64,000 nt of DNA from JAQGMV01 sp963828715 (GTDB taxonomy: Bacteria > Pseudomonadota > Gammaproteobacteria > Burkholderiales > SG8-41): positions 558,001-622,000 of the forward strand of contig CAWHFX010000002.1 in assembly GCA_963828715.1 (NCBI GenBank), read 5' to 3'. The position numbers and the translations under genes were made by a program. Shown here one piece after another: positions 17,936 through 26,716 of the stretch (the first letter of the stretch is position 1; every line of letters starts with the position of its first letter). The notes below the pieces were generated by a model. The model was not told the DNA's origin. It made no database searches and worked only from the letters and a program-made list of their open reading frames with translations.

Positions 17936-18067
17936 GTAGCCGACTGGGGCTGTGTCATGAGTGACACTTTCGCTTTCATGTTCGCACTCCTCTTCGGTGG
18001 CTAAAGACGATTCCCGTGTCTAGGTGCTGATCCACTAGGTTGCGGTAGTCATCCCAACGGAATGAAA

Positions 18068-18098
18068 AACGGCGTCCTCTTGGACGCCGTTGGCTTTT
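18068..18098. terminator. Intrinsic terminator, probably bidirectional
   Basis: A perfect 10-bp stem, AACGGCGTCC / GGACGCCGTT, with a four-base loop, followed by GGCTTTT on the plus strand and, on the minus strand, by a run of T (AAAAA on plus just before the stem). It lies 130 bases after the SYLF gene stop and would end that transcript before the transglycosylase gene. Confidence 0.8.
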
Positions 18099-18480
18099 GC
18101 CGGATTCTGAAGTCGCGCTCCCTGCGCGCGGCGCGGTGGTCTTGGTGCGGCATGCGCGGTACGTGACACTTGCGGCGGCGCTCGCATTGCCCGAGCGCGA
18201 CTGCGGACGTCGATGCGTTTCCGTTTCCCCAGGTGCGGAGTGCCTGCTTCCGGCCTCGAAGCAACCTTCGGCGCGGATGCGGCTGACGCAATTATGACGC
18301 GATCTTTGGCACCAAACGCGGGAATTGCGACTACCGCCAGACATAAGGCTGTACACGCGTGGCCCCGTTCGCTGGTAGCATAAACCGGTGCGCGTTGCAC
18401 CGTCGTGCTGACAAGGCGAGGATCACGCGTTCGCTGCGCGCGTGGCAAAAAATAATTATTCTCGCATAAAGGAGCGCCGT

Positions 18481-19989
18481 ATGAAGGGATCCGTTCTGTT
18501 CGTGTTTCCGGTCCTTCTCCTCCTCGTGTTTTCCGTCAACGAACACGCGCACAGCGCGGCTGCAAATCCAGCGCCAGAGGTTTCACCAAGCGAGAACCCC
18601 GCTGATAAAAAGAAGCGCCAGCTCGAGCTCACTACGAAGCCGTGGCAAGGCGACTTCGACAAAATGCTCGAGCGTCGCGTGATAAGGTTTTACGTTCCAT
18701 ACAGCCGCACGCTGTATTTCATCGATAAGGGACGTGAACGCGGGATTTCGGCTGATCTGATCCGCGAGTTCGAACGCTGGGTGAACAAGAAATATGCGAA
18801 AACTTTGGGCAAGCGCCCGCTCACGGTGTTCATTGTCGTGGCGACACGAGACAAGCTCCGGGAAGATCTTCTGAAAGGATACGCGGACGTCGCGGTGGGC
18901 AACATCAAGGTTCTCCCCGAGCTGACGAAAGACGTCGACTTCGTTGCTCCCGACGACAACGCCACCAGCGTCGAGGTGCTGGTTACCGGGCCTGGTGCGT
19001 CGGCCATCGCAAGTACCGATGAGCTTTCCGGCAAAAAGATCTACGTCCGCAAAATCTCGAGCTACTACCTGAGCCTGACCGCGTTGAATGCCCAGTTCAG
19101 GAAGGCTGGCAAGCCAGAAGTAAAAATCGCGCTTTTACCCGACGCGTTGGAGGACGAAGACCTGCTCGAGATGGTAAACGCCGGGCTGCTCGATATGATC
19201 GTGGTCGACGACTGGAAGGCGAAGATGTGGGCACAGGTGCTGCCGAAGGTGAAGGTTAATGACTCGATCGTGCTGCGGCCAAAAACGAAGATCGGCTGGG
19301 CCATCCGCAAAGGCAGCCCCAAGCTTTCCGCAGAACTGACTGAGTTCTATGTCCAGTTCGCGAAACAGCGTGGCGACGTTACCGTGTTACTGCAGCAATA
19401 CAGTAAGAGAGTGAAGGCGCTCCAGAATGCGTCGGCGGAAAAGGACCAGAAGCGTTTTCGCGACCTCGTGGCTGTCTTCGAAAAATACGGTAAGCAATAC
19501 CACTTCGATCCTTTGATGCTTGCAGCGCAGGGGTATCAGGAATCGACGCTCAATCAGCAAACGAAGAGCCGGGTTGGAGCGATCGGGATCATGCAGGTCA
19601 TGCCGGCGACCGGCTCATCCCTCAAGGTCGGCGACATCCGCAAGATCGAGCCGAACATCCATGCGGGTACCAAATACATGGATCAGCTCATGACGAAGTA
19701 CTTCGCTGATGCAAACTTCGACGAGCAGAACCGCACGCTCTTTGCTTTCGCAAGTTACAACGCGGGGCCGGGAAACATAGCGAAGATGCGCACCGAGACG
19801 AAAAAGCGCGGACTCGATCCCGATCTGTGGTTCAACAACGTCGAAATCATCACCGCCGAGAAGATCGGCATCGAGACAACGACGTACGTGCGGAACATCT
19901 TCAAGTATTACGCAGCGTACCGCCTGGTCCAGGAAGCACAATCGGCTACGGCCGCGCTGAAACAGCAGGTCGCACCGCCGAAGCAATGA
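18481..19989 (+). CDS. mltF: MltF-like membrane-bound lytic transglycosylase with periplasmic solute-binding domain
   Basis: A 502-residue exported protein. The signal MKGSVLFVFPVLLLLVFSV is followed by a family 3 solute-binding-like domain (about residues 55-300) and a lytic transglycosylase (SLT) domain from about residue 335. The SLT domain shows AAQGYQESTLNQ with the catalytic Glu, GAIGIMQVMPATG, and FASYNAGPGNIAKMR. This two-domain order defines MltF, which cleaves peptidoglycan with regulation by the N-terminal domain. The ATG at 18481 is chosen for its AAGGAG ribosome site eight bases away. No dyad promoter element is visible upstream. Confidence 0.93.
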   Translation: MKGSVLFVFPVLLLLVFSVNEHAHSAAANPAPEVSPSENPADKKKRQLELTTKPWQGDFDKMLERRVIRFYVPYSRTLYFIDKGRERGISADLIREFERWVNKKYAKTLGKRPLTVFIVVATRDKLREDLLKGYADVAVGNIKVLPELTKDVDFVAPDDNATSVEVLVTGPGASAIASTDELSGKKIYVRKISSYYLSLTALNAQFRKAGKPEVKIALLPDALEDEDLLEMVNAGLLDMIVVDDWKAKMWAQVLPKVKVNDSIVLRPKTKIGWAIRKGSPKLSAELTEFYVQFAKQRGDVTVLLQQYSKRVKALQNASAEKDQKRFRDLVAVFEKYGKQYHFDPLMLAAQGYQESTLNQQTKSRVGAIGIMQVMPATGSSLKVGDIRKIEPNIHAGTKYMDQLMTKYFADANFDEQNRTLFAFASYNAGPGNIAKMRTETKKRGLDPDLWFNNVEIITAEKIGIETTTYVRNIFKYYAAYRLVQEAQSATAALKQQVAPPKQ

Positions 19990-20076
19990 CGCGACTCACG
20001 CTGAAGAGGCGGCGCCGCTTCTTCACGACGAGGTGTGTTGCTTTTCAGCACGAACCGTCCTCCAATAAGCCAGATC

Positions 20077-20583
20077 ATGAGCCCCGCGGACGACGTTCTG
20101 TTCAGAGCCATATTGGTCGGGGTGGGGGGAACCGTCGTTCTCGACCTGTGGGCCGAGTTCTTGGCGCGCGTCATGGGCGTGCCCGCGACAAATTGGGCAA
20201 TGGTCGGCCGCTGGCTCGGCAACATGCCGCGAGGTCGCTTCGTCCAGCGATCGATGACGCATGCCGAGCCGGTCAGGGGCGAACTTGCCATCGGGTGGGT
20301 CGCCCACTACGTAATCGGCATCCTCTATGGTCTTCTCCTCCTCGCCTTGTGGGGGCCGAGCTGGATAGCGCGACCTACTCTCCTGCCTCCTGTGATTCTC
20401 GCGTGGGTGCTGCTTGCCTCCCCGTACTTGATTATGATGCCCGGCATGGGCGCGGGCATCGCCGGCGCAAAAACGCCCAAGCCAAATGTCACGCGCCTCA
20501 AGGCCTTCGTGGCGCATTCGGTTTTTGGGCTCGGCATGTATGCGGTCGCGGTGGTGCTCACATGGGTGAAGCCGAATGCGTAA
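20077..20583 (+). CDS. DUF2938 family inner-membrane protein
   Basis: A 168-residue integral membrane protein with four hydrophobic segments, beginning RAILVGVGGTVVLDLWAEF and containing the DUF2938 features NWAMVGRWLGNMPRGRF and ELAIGWVAHYVIGILYG, then VAHSVFGLGMYAVAVVLTW. Function is unknown. The ATG at 20077 starts right before the first helix; upstream in-frame codons add only a polar tail. It follows the transglycosylase gene by 87 bases on the same strand. The 281 bases after it hold no gene I can support. Confidence 0.75.
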   Translation: MSPADDVLFRAILVGVGGTVVLDLWAEFLARVMGVPATNWAMVGRWLGNMPRGRFVQRSMTHAEPVRGELAIGWVAHYVIGILYGLLLLALWGPSWIARPTLLPPVILAWVLLASPYLIMMPGMGAGIAGAKTPKPNVTRLKAFVAHSVFGLGMYAVAVVLTWVKPNA

Positions 20584-20864
20584 AGTTCGGGGAGTGACGC
20601 GACATGATTTGGCTGAAGCGCCGCGCTTACCGCATCGAGCAGACCGTCTTGTCGACGGCTTGCTGGACACGAATGAACACCGACATCGAGTAGGAATCAG
20701 GTGGCATTCGCCGCCGGCTGACGGCCCCTCCTGGCTGACGCGAATCGCAGAGTCAAAGCCAGCGTCTGGAGCGTCGACCCGCTCCGCTGCGAATCAATGC
20801 TCCTGCGCAGAGACGGGTCGGCTATCTTTGCTTTGTCGCCGTATGATCCCGGCTTGGGCGAGGC

Positions 20865-21896
20865 TCACTGACGTTTCCAGGTCGAGTCCGGATCGAATCG
20901 CGTCATGTTCTGAGCAATAGCGGCTGTTTCCCGCCCGAGGTTCTTTTCGTAAACCGCACCGTCATGGTTTACGATGAACGTCATTATTCCGGTGGTCCCG
21001 TACTGCGCAGGGTATGCGACCAGGGCGAAACCGCCGATCATCTTCCCATTCACGACGTAGTCGTACGCCCCACCCGGCGCCTTGGCTCCCTGGCCGCGCA
21101 GGATCTTGTAATTGTAGCCGTGGTAAGGCTGCGGCGTGCCGCCTTCATCCGGGATGTAGCCCTTTGCCCTGCGCGCATCGAACAACGGCCCGAGCGGACT
21201 TTCCTTTTCACCGGCCTTGGTCGGGAAGTAAAGACCGTCGCGCTTACCGGTGCTGCTCACGAACCGCTGCGCGTACTGCGGCAGCGGATCGTTTTGCGGG
21301 TTGCGCTGGTAGTACTCGTTCTGCGCATCCACATAGGCGAGCATCGCCTGCGTCGTCGAGAGTTCGTTGCGGCCGATGCGGCGGTTGAGTATCTCCTGCG
21401 CGCCCGCTTTCGCGTCGAAATACCACGCGGAGCCGACTTTTGTCAGCGGGATGGGAAAGGGCCAGTCGTCTTTTCCCACGAGGATCCACATCTTCGACTT
21501 GGAGACGCCGCGCGCTTCCAGCTTGTGGCTTTCCGCATATGCTTTGGTGAAACGCTCGCGCGCGTCTCTTGCATTCTCGGGATCGGCCGAATCGAGCAGT
21601 GCAGCGCCGTTCGAACCCAGAATCGCCCTCAGGCTCGCCTTGTCGCCCGCCTGCACGGCTGCCGCGAACGCGGCGGTCGCCTCTTCAGCTGACGCAAACG
21701 GTTTCGGCTTCGCACTCTTCGCGCTGTGCTTCGGAGTCTCGCTCGGCGCCGCCAGCACCGACCTTGCAAACATTGCGTAATGGAGGCCTGCGGCGAGGGC
21801 CGTGAGCACCAGCAGCCATCGGAGCCAGTCTCGCAGCATAGCGCGGGTTCCTGCGGATGAGTGTGCCGACATCGTTTTCAAGATGTTCACCTTCAT
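20865..21896 (-). CDS. DUF2950 family exported protein
   Basis: A 343-residue protein with an N-terminal membrane anchor or signal (LLVLTALAAGLHYAMFARSVLAA) and the DUF2950 body: FASAEEATAAFAAAVQAGD, ILVGKDDWPFPIPLTKVGSAWYFD, EILNRRIGRNELSTTQAM and the C-terminal TGIMTFIVNHDGAVYEKNLG. The start at 21896 overlaps the stop of the upstream DUF3300 gene as ATGA, indicating translational coupling. DUF3300 and DUF2950 genes are a common pair in proteobacteria; their role is not established, though envelope stress has been suggested by association. Confidence 0.88.
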   Translation of the reverse strand: MKVNILKTMSAHSSAGTRAMLRDWLRWLLVLTALAAGLHYAMFARSVLAAPSETPKHSAKSAKPKPFASAEEATAAFAAAVQAGDKASLRAILGSNGAALLDSADPENARDARERFTKAYAESHKLEARGVSKSKMWILVGKDDWPFPIPLTKVGSAWYFDAKAGAQEILNRRIGRNELSTTQAMLAYVDAQNEYYQRNPQNDPLPQYAQRFVSSTGKRDGLYFPTKAGEKESPLGPLFDARRAKGYIPDEGGTPQPYHGYNYKILRGQGAKAPGGAYDYVVNGKMIGGFALVAYPAQYGTTGIMTFIVNHDGAVYEKNLGRETAAIAQNMTRFDPDSTWKRQ

Positions 21897-23115
21897 CGCC
21901 GGCCTCCGCCCCCGCGCCCGCCTCCGCCGCCTGCGCGCGCACCGCCTCCGCCGCCTGCACGCGCACCTGCACCCGCGCCGCCCTGCGAACCAAGCGATGA
22001 AGGGGATGCCCGGCTGGCAGCGCCGCGATCACTGTAGCTCCGCGTTTCGCCTCCACGCCCGCCGACGCCGTCGAATCCGCTGTCGCGCGTGGCTGATGTC
22101 GGCCGCACCCCGTCGCCACCGCCGACTCCGCCACGATCGCCGGCTCCGCCACGGTCACCTGCTCCGCCACGGTCACCTGCACCCCACCACGGTCGCCCGC
22201 GCCCGCCGAGGTGTCGCGTCGTCCCTGGTCCGCGCGCCCGCGGAAGTCCTCCCGCTGCTGCGCGCCGGCTTGCTGCCCGCGTCCGTATTTCTCGCGCGTC
22301 GCGTTGTCGCGATAGCCAACGCCCTTGCGGTGGTCGGCGTTATGCTGCCAGTTCTTGTTCTGGACATTCGTCTTGTTGAAGTTGTTGTAGTTGTTCGTGT
22401 TGATATTCACATCGCCGCGGCCCCAGTCGCAGTCTCCCCACAGCGCTGCCCCCACCGCCATGCCGACGCCGAACGTCATGAGCGCAGCGCCCGGGGCATA
22501 ATAAGGCGGGTAATACGCGACAGGCGGATACGCGGGGTACGGCCAGGCGCCGTAAACCACCGTCGGGTTGTAGGTCGGCACGTAGACCACCTCGGGGGTC
22601 GCAGGCTCGATCTTCACGATCGTCGTATTGTTCTGTACTTCCTTGGTGACGACCTGCTCCTTCGAGTTCTTGAGGTTACCGGCGGCCTCCGCCTTCACTC
22701 GCAACGCCTGTACCGCCGCCATCACGTCCTTCTGCTGCCCGAGGAAGGCATCGCCGAGCTTCTGCGTCCAGTCGAGCTTCGAATTCATCATCTCGATGAC
22801 TTGCGGAAACGCGCACAGCGATTTGACCGACGCATCCCAAGTCTCCTTCTGCATCGCGTCTTCGAGCGCCTTGCCCGTTACCTTCGGATTGGCTTTCACC
22901 CATCGTGCCGCCGACACCACCTCCAGCGGGTACGTCGATGCCATCAGTATCTGGGCGACCAGCGCATCCGGATAGAGTGCGATGGGGGCGACCATCTGCT
23001 CGAGTTCTTCTCTCGAAAACGCTTGACTGGAGCCCTGGGTGTCCTGGGCCATGAGCGCTGGCGTGAACATGACTGCGCATAGCCATGCGGCCAGCAGGCG
23101 CCAAAGGGATTTCAT
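21893..23115 (-). pseudogene. DUF3300 family secreted protein with glycine-rich tail, frameshifted
   Basis: The reading frame starts at 23115 with a signal peptide (MKSLWRLLAAWLCAVMFTPALMAQ) and the DUF3300 domain: MVAPIALYPDALVAQILMAS, YPLEVVSAARWVKANP, and VVYVPTYNPTVVYGAWPYP. A Gly/Asp/Arg-rich repeat region follows. Near 22183 the frame shifts at a G-run (one base missing or two extra). The downstream frame carries RDSGFDGVGGRGGETRSYSD and a poly-glycine tail ending at 21893, where its stop overlaps the next start as ATGA. Without the shift, the upstream frame would run on as unrelated Ala/Glu-rich sequence through the next gene. A good copy of the dyad promoter element precedes it. Confidence 0.82.
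22126..22199 (-). repeat. 18-bp coding tandem repeat in the DUF3300 tail
   Basis: Three near-identical 18-base units (CTCCGCCACGGTCACCTG type, plus strand) and a fourth altered unit encode repeated Gly-Ala-Gly-Asp-Arg-Gly on the minus strand. The altered unit contains the run CCCC where the frameshift falls, so strand slippage or homopolymer miscalling is a natural explanation. A second low-complexity poly-Gly/Ala-Arg block lies at about 21897-21975. Confidence 0.8.
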
Positions 23116-23151
23116 CTCTGCTCCCGATCTCTTGGCAGATTTATCGCGCAA

Positions 23152-23198
23152 ATCCTAGTGACAACATGACGGGCCCGTAATTGGACCTTGGTCCCATT
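23152..23198 (-). promoter_or_regulatory. Dyad promoter element upstream of the DUF3300-DUF2950 operon
   Basis: On the minus strand GGGACCAAGGTCCAATT (23179-23195) forms a perfect GGACC-AA-GGTCC dyad. TAGGAT at 23157-23152 begins 32 bases beyond the dyad centre and is a plausible -10 hexamer. No -35 box is needed with this spacing. The centre is 73 bases before the start codon. This is one of the best copies of the element. Confidence 0.8.
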
Positions 23199-23347
23199 AT
23201 GCAGCCCGGCTGCGGATCGGACTCAGGCAGCCACCCGTTTTGTGAAGGCGATGCCGCGGCCATGGTGTCGAGAGCGATCCTCAGAATCGCTGCCGCGTGC
23301 GCGGTGATGCTGGCGCTCATAACGGTAGCGATCTGAGCCGAGCGAGG

Positions 23348-23836
23348 TCATTCGGCAACGATCTCGATGTCGCCTGAGCCCGTCACGCGCACGCGGTCGC
23401 CGACGTGGAAGCGGGTACCGTCATCGCGCCGGAACGATTTCAACGTGTCGTCTTCCAGGCGCAGGGTGATCTCGTACGTGCTCTGCGCAAAGCGCTCCTT
23501 CATCTCGGGGGTGCCGACGCCGCCGACGAACGGCCGATCTGACGCGCCACCTTGCAGCGGCAGATACACCACGGCTCCGACCAGATTGTAGTCAAGGGGT
23601 CCGCGCGAGCTTCCCTGAAACGTGCTCGGCAACACCTCTCGCTTCTCCGCGCGAATCTCGCGAATCGAGATCACGCGGCCGCACTCGCCGCATTTTTCGC
23701 CCGGCCTGAGCCTCGATATGTCGCTCGATGATTGACGGAAATCGGGAATGCGGATGGTCTGAGACAAAGCGGCGACTGTGCCGCAAAGGCCGGCGGCGAA
23801 TGCGATAAGGACCAGCCACTGCGGGCGCGATTTCAT
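23348..23836 (-). CDS. Hypothetical exported protein with CxxC motif
   Basis: A 162-residue protein beginning MKSRPQWLVLIAFAAGLCG, an N-terminal signal or anchor. The mature part has a CGECGRVISIREIR motif near residue 50, which could bind metal or form a disulphide, and a C-terminal beta-rich region (YEITLRLEDDTLKSFRRDDG, RFHVGDRVRVTG) that looks like an outer-membrane-lipoprotein SlyB-type or OB-like fold. It is the last gene of the pqi operon, seven bases after the preceding stop. I do not recognise a named family. Confidence 0.7.
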   Translation of the reverse strand: MKSRPQWLVLIAFAAGLCGTVAALSQTIRIPDFRQSSSDISRLRPGEKCGECGRVISIREIRAEKREVLPSTFQGSSRGPLDYNLVGAVVYLPLQGGASDRPFVGGVGTPEMKERFAQSTYEITLRLEDDTLKSFRRDDGTRFHVGDRVRVTGSGDIEIVAE

Positions 23837-23843
23837 TGCCGCG

Positions 23844-24695
23844 TCACTCGCCGAGGCTTTGTACAAAGTATGTCGCCGAAAGCAGCAGGCTGGGCGGGCC
23901 GAGCAACCCCAGCCAGCGGTTATAAATGCTGGTGATCTCCCCGCTGCGATAAATGCGCGCCAGCACGCGATTCACGGCGAGACGGAAATCAGGATCGCGC
24001 GGCAGGGTGAGCACGTACGGCTCGACTGAGAAATCCTCTTCGAGCAGCGTGAACGTGCGCGGCCCGGCGCGTCCGCTGACGAGGGCGATCAGTGTCGTGC
24101 GGTCCGAGGCGAATCCGTCTACCTTCCCGGACTCGAGGAGCGCCAGTCCCTCGGAGCGGGTCTTTACCGGCACGAGCTGCGTTTTCAGCGACCGCTGGCC
24201 CAGCGACTCCTGTAGCACCTTCTCCGTCGTGGTCCCGGTGATCACGGCGATACGCTTGCCGTCGATGTCCACCAGTCTCGCCATTTTCGTCCCAGCCTTG
24301 GCGAGTATGCTGCCGCCATCCACGAACGTGATGAGACTCACGTCGACGGCGGCCTGCCGCGAAAGGGTCCACGTCGTCGTGCTGCACTCGAGATCGACCG
24401 TTCCCTTGCGAACGGCATCCAGACGATTCTGCACGGTGACGGGAACCCACCGCGTCTCCAGCGCCGGCAGGTTCAACTGCGTCCGGACAGCGGCGGCCAC
24501 TTCACGGCACAGATCGATCGAGTAACCCTGCGGTTGGCCATCCGCGCCGACGGATGAGAACGGTGCGGCGTCTTCGATATAACCGATTCTGATCACGGCG
24601 CTCGTGCGAATACGATCCAGGACCGCACTTTGCGCGTAGGCTGCGGTCTGCCCTGCCAGCAGCAGTGCAATCAGCGCCATCCATGCCATTCTCAT
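23844..24695 (-). CDS. Family 3 extracellular solute-binding protein (amino-acid ABC receptor type)
   Basis: A 283-residue secreted protein. After a signal ending about QTAAYAQ it shows the family 3 pattern: IRIGYIEDAAPFSSVGADGQPQGYSIDLC near residue 35, GTVDLECSTTTWTLSRQ, and ITGTTTEKVLQESLG, with the C-terminal YRSGEITSIYNRWLG. Related proteins bind amino acids for ABC transporters, but no permease or ATPase is nearby. Its place in a pqi operon, overlapping the DUF2254 gene by four bases, suggests a role in sensing or in envelope homeostasis rather than ordinary uptake; that is inference. Confidence 0.85.
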   Translation of the reverse strand: MRMAWMALIALLLAGQTAAYAQSAVLDRIRTSAVIRIGYIEDAAPFSSVGADGQPQGYSIDLCREVAAAVRTQLNLPALETRWVPVTVQNRLDAVRKGTVDLECSTTTWTLSRQAAVDVSLITFVDGGSILAKAGTKMARLVDIDGKRIAVITGTTTEKVLQESLGQRSLKTQLVPVKTRSEGLALLESGKVDGFASDRTTLIALVSGRAGPRTFTLLEEDFSVEPYVLTLPRDPDFRLAVNRVLARIYRSGEITSIYNRWLGLLGPPSLLLSATYFVQSLGE

Positions 24696-26086
24696 GTCAA
24701 TGTCCGTTCATGGTTCGACTGTTCGGGTGCGTGTCTTATTTCCGGGTCACGCGGCCACTTCCCGCTCGCTGCAGTGTCGGCCTCCGGAGCTATCGTCGCG
24801 CCGCCCATACCTTGCGCATCGGGCACGCGCGCGAGGGCAAGGTCCTCCGGAAACCGGTAGATGCTCGCGACAGTGCGATCCAGCAGGTCGAGCTCGACCA
24901 GCAATGCGCTGTGCCGCGCCTTCGGCAATGTACTGACCAGGTTCTCGATCATGGCTCGAAGCCGCCGCGCGATCTGGATGTTGTCGCGGGCATTCAGGCG
25001 TATTTCGCGGCACGCAAGGTGCACGTAGTCGTCCCAGTTCGGGGTGCGGATGATGACCAGCACACGTCCTTGATTGTCGGTGATCTGGTCGGGATGAAGC
25101 TGGCGCCTGCCTGCCGTGCGTAGCAGGCGGTGGATCTGATCGATGGCAAGAACGGCCGTCGTCGGGTCGTTGATCGCGGCCGAGAGCGCTTTGAGACCGA
25201 TGTCCAGCAGGATCCGGAACGCGAACGTGGGGTCCTGCTCCATCGTCCTCTCGGCTCCTACGGCAACCGCCGCGCGCAGCTTAGGAGGCGGAATCATTCG
25301 CGCACTGCCATAAAGGCGAAAGAGCGGCTCGTCTATTGCGATGAAGTCGCCGATGTGCGGAACGAATTCGATGATGCCGCCGCTTTGCTGCGCCAGACTG
25401 GTCAGCGCCTCCTGGTTCAGCGCCAGCAGTGTGCCGGACTTGCCGCGGTGCGTGATCACCGCGTCGGGTCCGCCGAGCGGCGGCGGCGGTGGGGGTTCCC
25501 TGTACACTTCTTCCAGCTCGCGCGGGTGAACGGTCCGCAGCACTGCGAGGCCCGCTTCACCGACGCGCCAGACGATGCTCGACGGCCGCAGCAGCCGCGC
25601 CGCGTAGTCGATCAGATACAGGAACATCACCATCGACGTGAGCCCCAGGAATCCGGCTGTAAACGCACTGAACTGCGCCACGTCCTCGTCCATCCGATTA
25701 AGTGCCCGCATCGTGTAGAGCAGCGTAAACACGAAAAGTCCCACGGTGTAGCGGACCGTGTTGTCCCGTAAGAGTGTGGTCGCAATGATGCGCGGCGTAA
25801 GCTGTCCGCTGGCGACCTGGATCGCGACGAGCAGCGAACCGAAGGTGAATACCATGAACGACAGGCTCATCGTGATTATCGTGCCATATAACGCCTGCGC
25901 TCCCGCCATGCCCAATCCGAGCAGCGTCCAGTTCAGGCGCGCATCAAGGCCTTGAATGAAACGTGAAACGATAAGTTCGATCGCAACCGAAAAGAACGGC
26001 ACGATCCAGAGCGAACCGCGCGCGTAGCTTACGAAGCGATACCAATGGCTCCAGGTGATCGCATCGCGAAGCGGCCGGATACGCAT
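24692..26086 (-). CDS. DUF2254 predicted membrane protein
   Basis: A 464-residue protein with four N-terminal membrane segments (about residues 23-42, 55-90, 108-125 and 140-160) including TIITMSLSFMVFTFGSLLVAIQVASGQLTPR, split here as ITMSLSFMVFTFGSLL then QLTPRII, the DUF2254 hallmark. The large soluble part contains IEFVPHIGDFIAIDEPLFR and AFRILLDIGLKALSAAINDP, with TAVLAIDQIHRLL. Function is unknown. It begins three bases after pqiC and overlaps the next gene by four, so it is firmly part of this operon. Confidence 0.85.
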   Translation of the reverse strand: MRIRPLRDAITWSHWYRFVSYARGSLWIVPFFSVAIELIVSRFIQGLDARLNWTLLGLGMAGAQALYGTIITMSLSFMVFTFGSLLVAIQVASGQLTPRIIATTLLRDNTVRYTVGLFVFTLLYTMRALNRMDEDVAQFSAFTAGFLGLTSMVMFLYLIDYAARLLRPSSIVWRVGEAGLAVLRTVHPRELEEVYREPPPPPPLGGPDAVITHRGKSGTLLALNQEALTSLAQQSGGIIEFVPHIGDFIAIDEPLFRLYGSARMIPPPKLRAAVAVGAERTMEQDPTFAFRILLDIGLKALSAAINDPTTAVLAIDQIHRLLRTAGRRQLHPDQITDNQGRVLVIIRTPNWDDYVHLACREIRLNARDNIQIARRLRAMIENLVSTLPKARHSALLVELDLLDRTVASIYRFPEDLALARVPDAQGMGGATIAPEADTAASGKWPRDPEIRHAPEQSNHERTLT

Positions 26087-26089
26087 GAC

Positions 26090-26716
26090 TCAGGGCCTCG
26101 GGGTCGCGGGGGCTGCGGCAACGTCTCTTTGACGCGCTGCGCGAATCGCCTCGGCGATGTCGCGGCTTACCGAACCGAGCGCGCGTCCGTGAGCCGCGAC
26201 GAGCGCTTCGTAACCTGCGCCCGAGACGGCCTCCTGCACCCGCACGCGCCCTGTCTGCTGCTCACCGTCCTTGGTCCGGCGCACGGTCCACATCACGTCG
26301 AGCGTCGCGGATTCACCCAACGTCGAGTCGAAACGCTGGACGTCGAGGACGACGCGATAGTCGGCGTCCCCGCCTGCCCCATACGGACGGGGAGAGACGC
26401 GCGCATTGTTAAGGAAATGCGCGAGATTCGTCGCCACCGCACGCGCGATGCCTTCCTTCAGCGGTTCCGCCCAGCGCACCTGCTCGGCGATACGCACTTC
26501 GGCTCCCGGCGTGCGCAGAACGAACTGGGGTCGATCGACCGAATCCGGGACGTATACCGGGCCGATTGCCACGCCGTACTCCAGCCCGCTCAGCGAACCG
26601 GTGGTTTTCGGGGCGGGGTCCGCCAACGTATAGAACTGCTCCTTCGGTGCACTGCCGCAGCCCGCGAGCAGCGCGAGGAGCGCTGCCGATGCCACGACGC
26701 CGTGCAAGCGTTTCAC
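26090..26716 (-). CDS. pqiC: PqiC-like ABC-type transport auxiliary lipoprotein
   Basis: A 208-residue lipoprotein (signal LALLAGCGSAPKEQFYTL, Cys at residue 20) of the PqiC/YmbA type. The mature start FYTLADPAP and IGPVYVPDSVDRPQFVLR are typical, followed by WAEPLKEGIARAVATNL. PqiC is an outer-membrane partner of the PqiB tube that bridges the periplasm for lipid movement. Its start overlaps the pqiB stop as ATGA. Confidence 0.88.
   Translation of the reverse strand: MKRLHGVVASAALLALLAGCGSAPKEQFYTLADPAPKTTGSLSGLEYGVAIGPVYVPDSVDRPQFVLRTPGAEVRIAEQVRWAEPLKEGIARAVATNLAHFLNNARVSPRPYGAGGDADYRVVLDVQRFDSTLGESATLDVMWTVRRTKDGEQQTGRVRVQEAVSGAGYEALVAAHGRALGSVSRDIAEAIRAARQRDVAAAPATPRP

Noticed and set aside
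18063..18098. TTGGACGCC resembling the dyad element
   Set aside because: It is the descending arm of a perfect terminator stem and has no promoter geometry.
20604..20693. 29-codon plus-strand frame after the DUF2938 gene
   Set aside because: A weak purine-rich site precedes it, but there is no motif or context to support a gene.
23262..23336. 24-codon plus-strand frame encoding a hydrophobic peptide
   Set aside because: No ribosome site and no conservation evidence; hydrophobic short frames are common by chance in GC-rich DNA.
26260..26290. CCTTGGTCCGG inside pqiC
   Set aside because: Coding sequence; the dyad is incomplete and there is no gene start downstream at a suitable distance.
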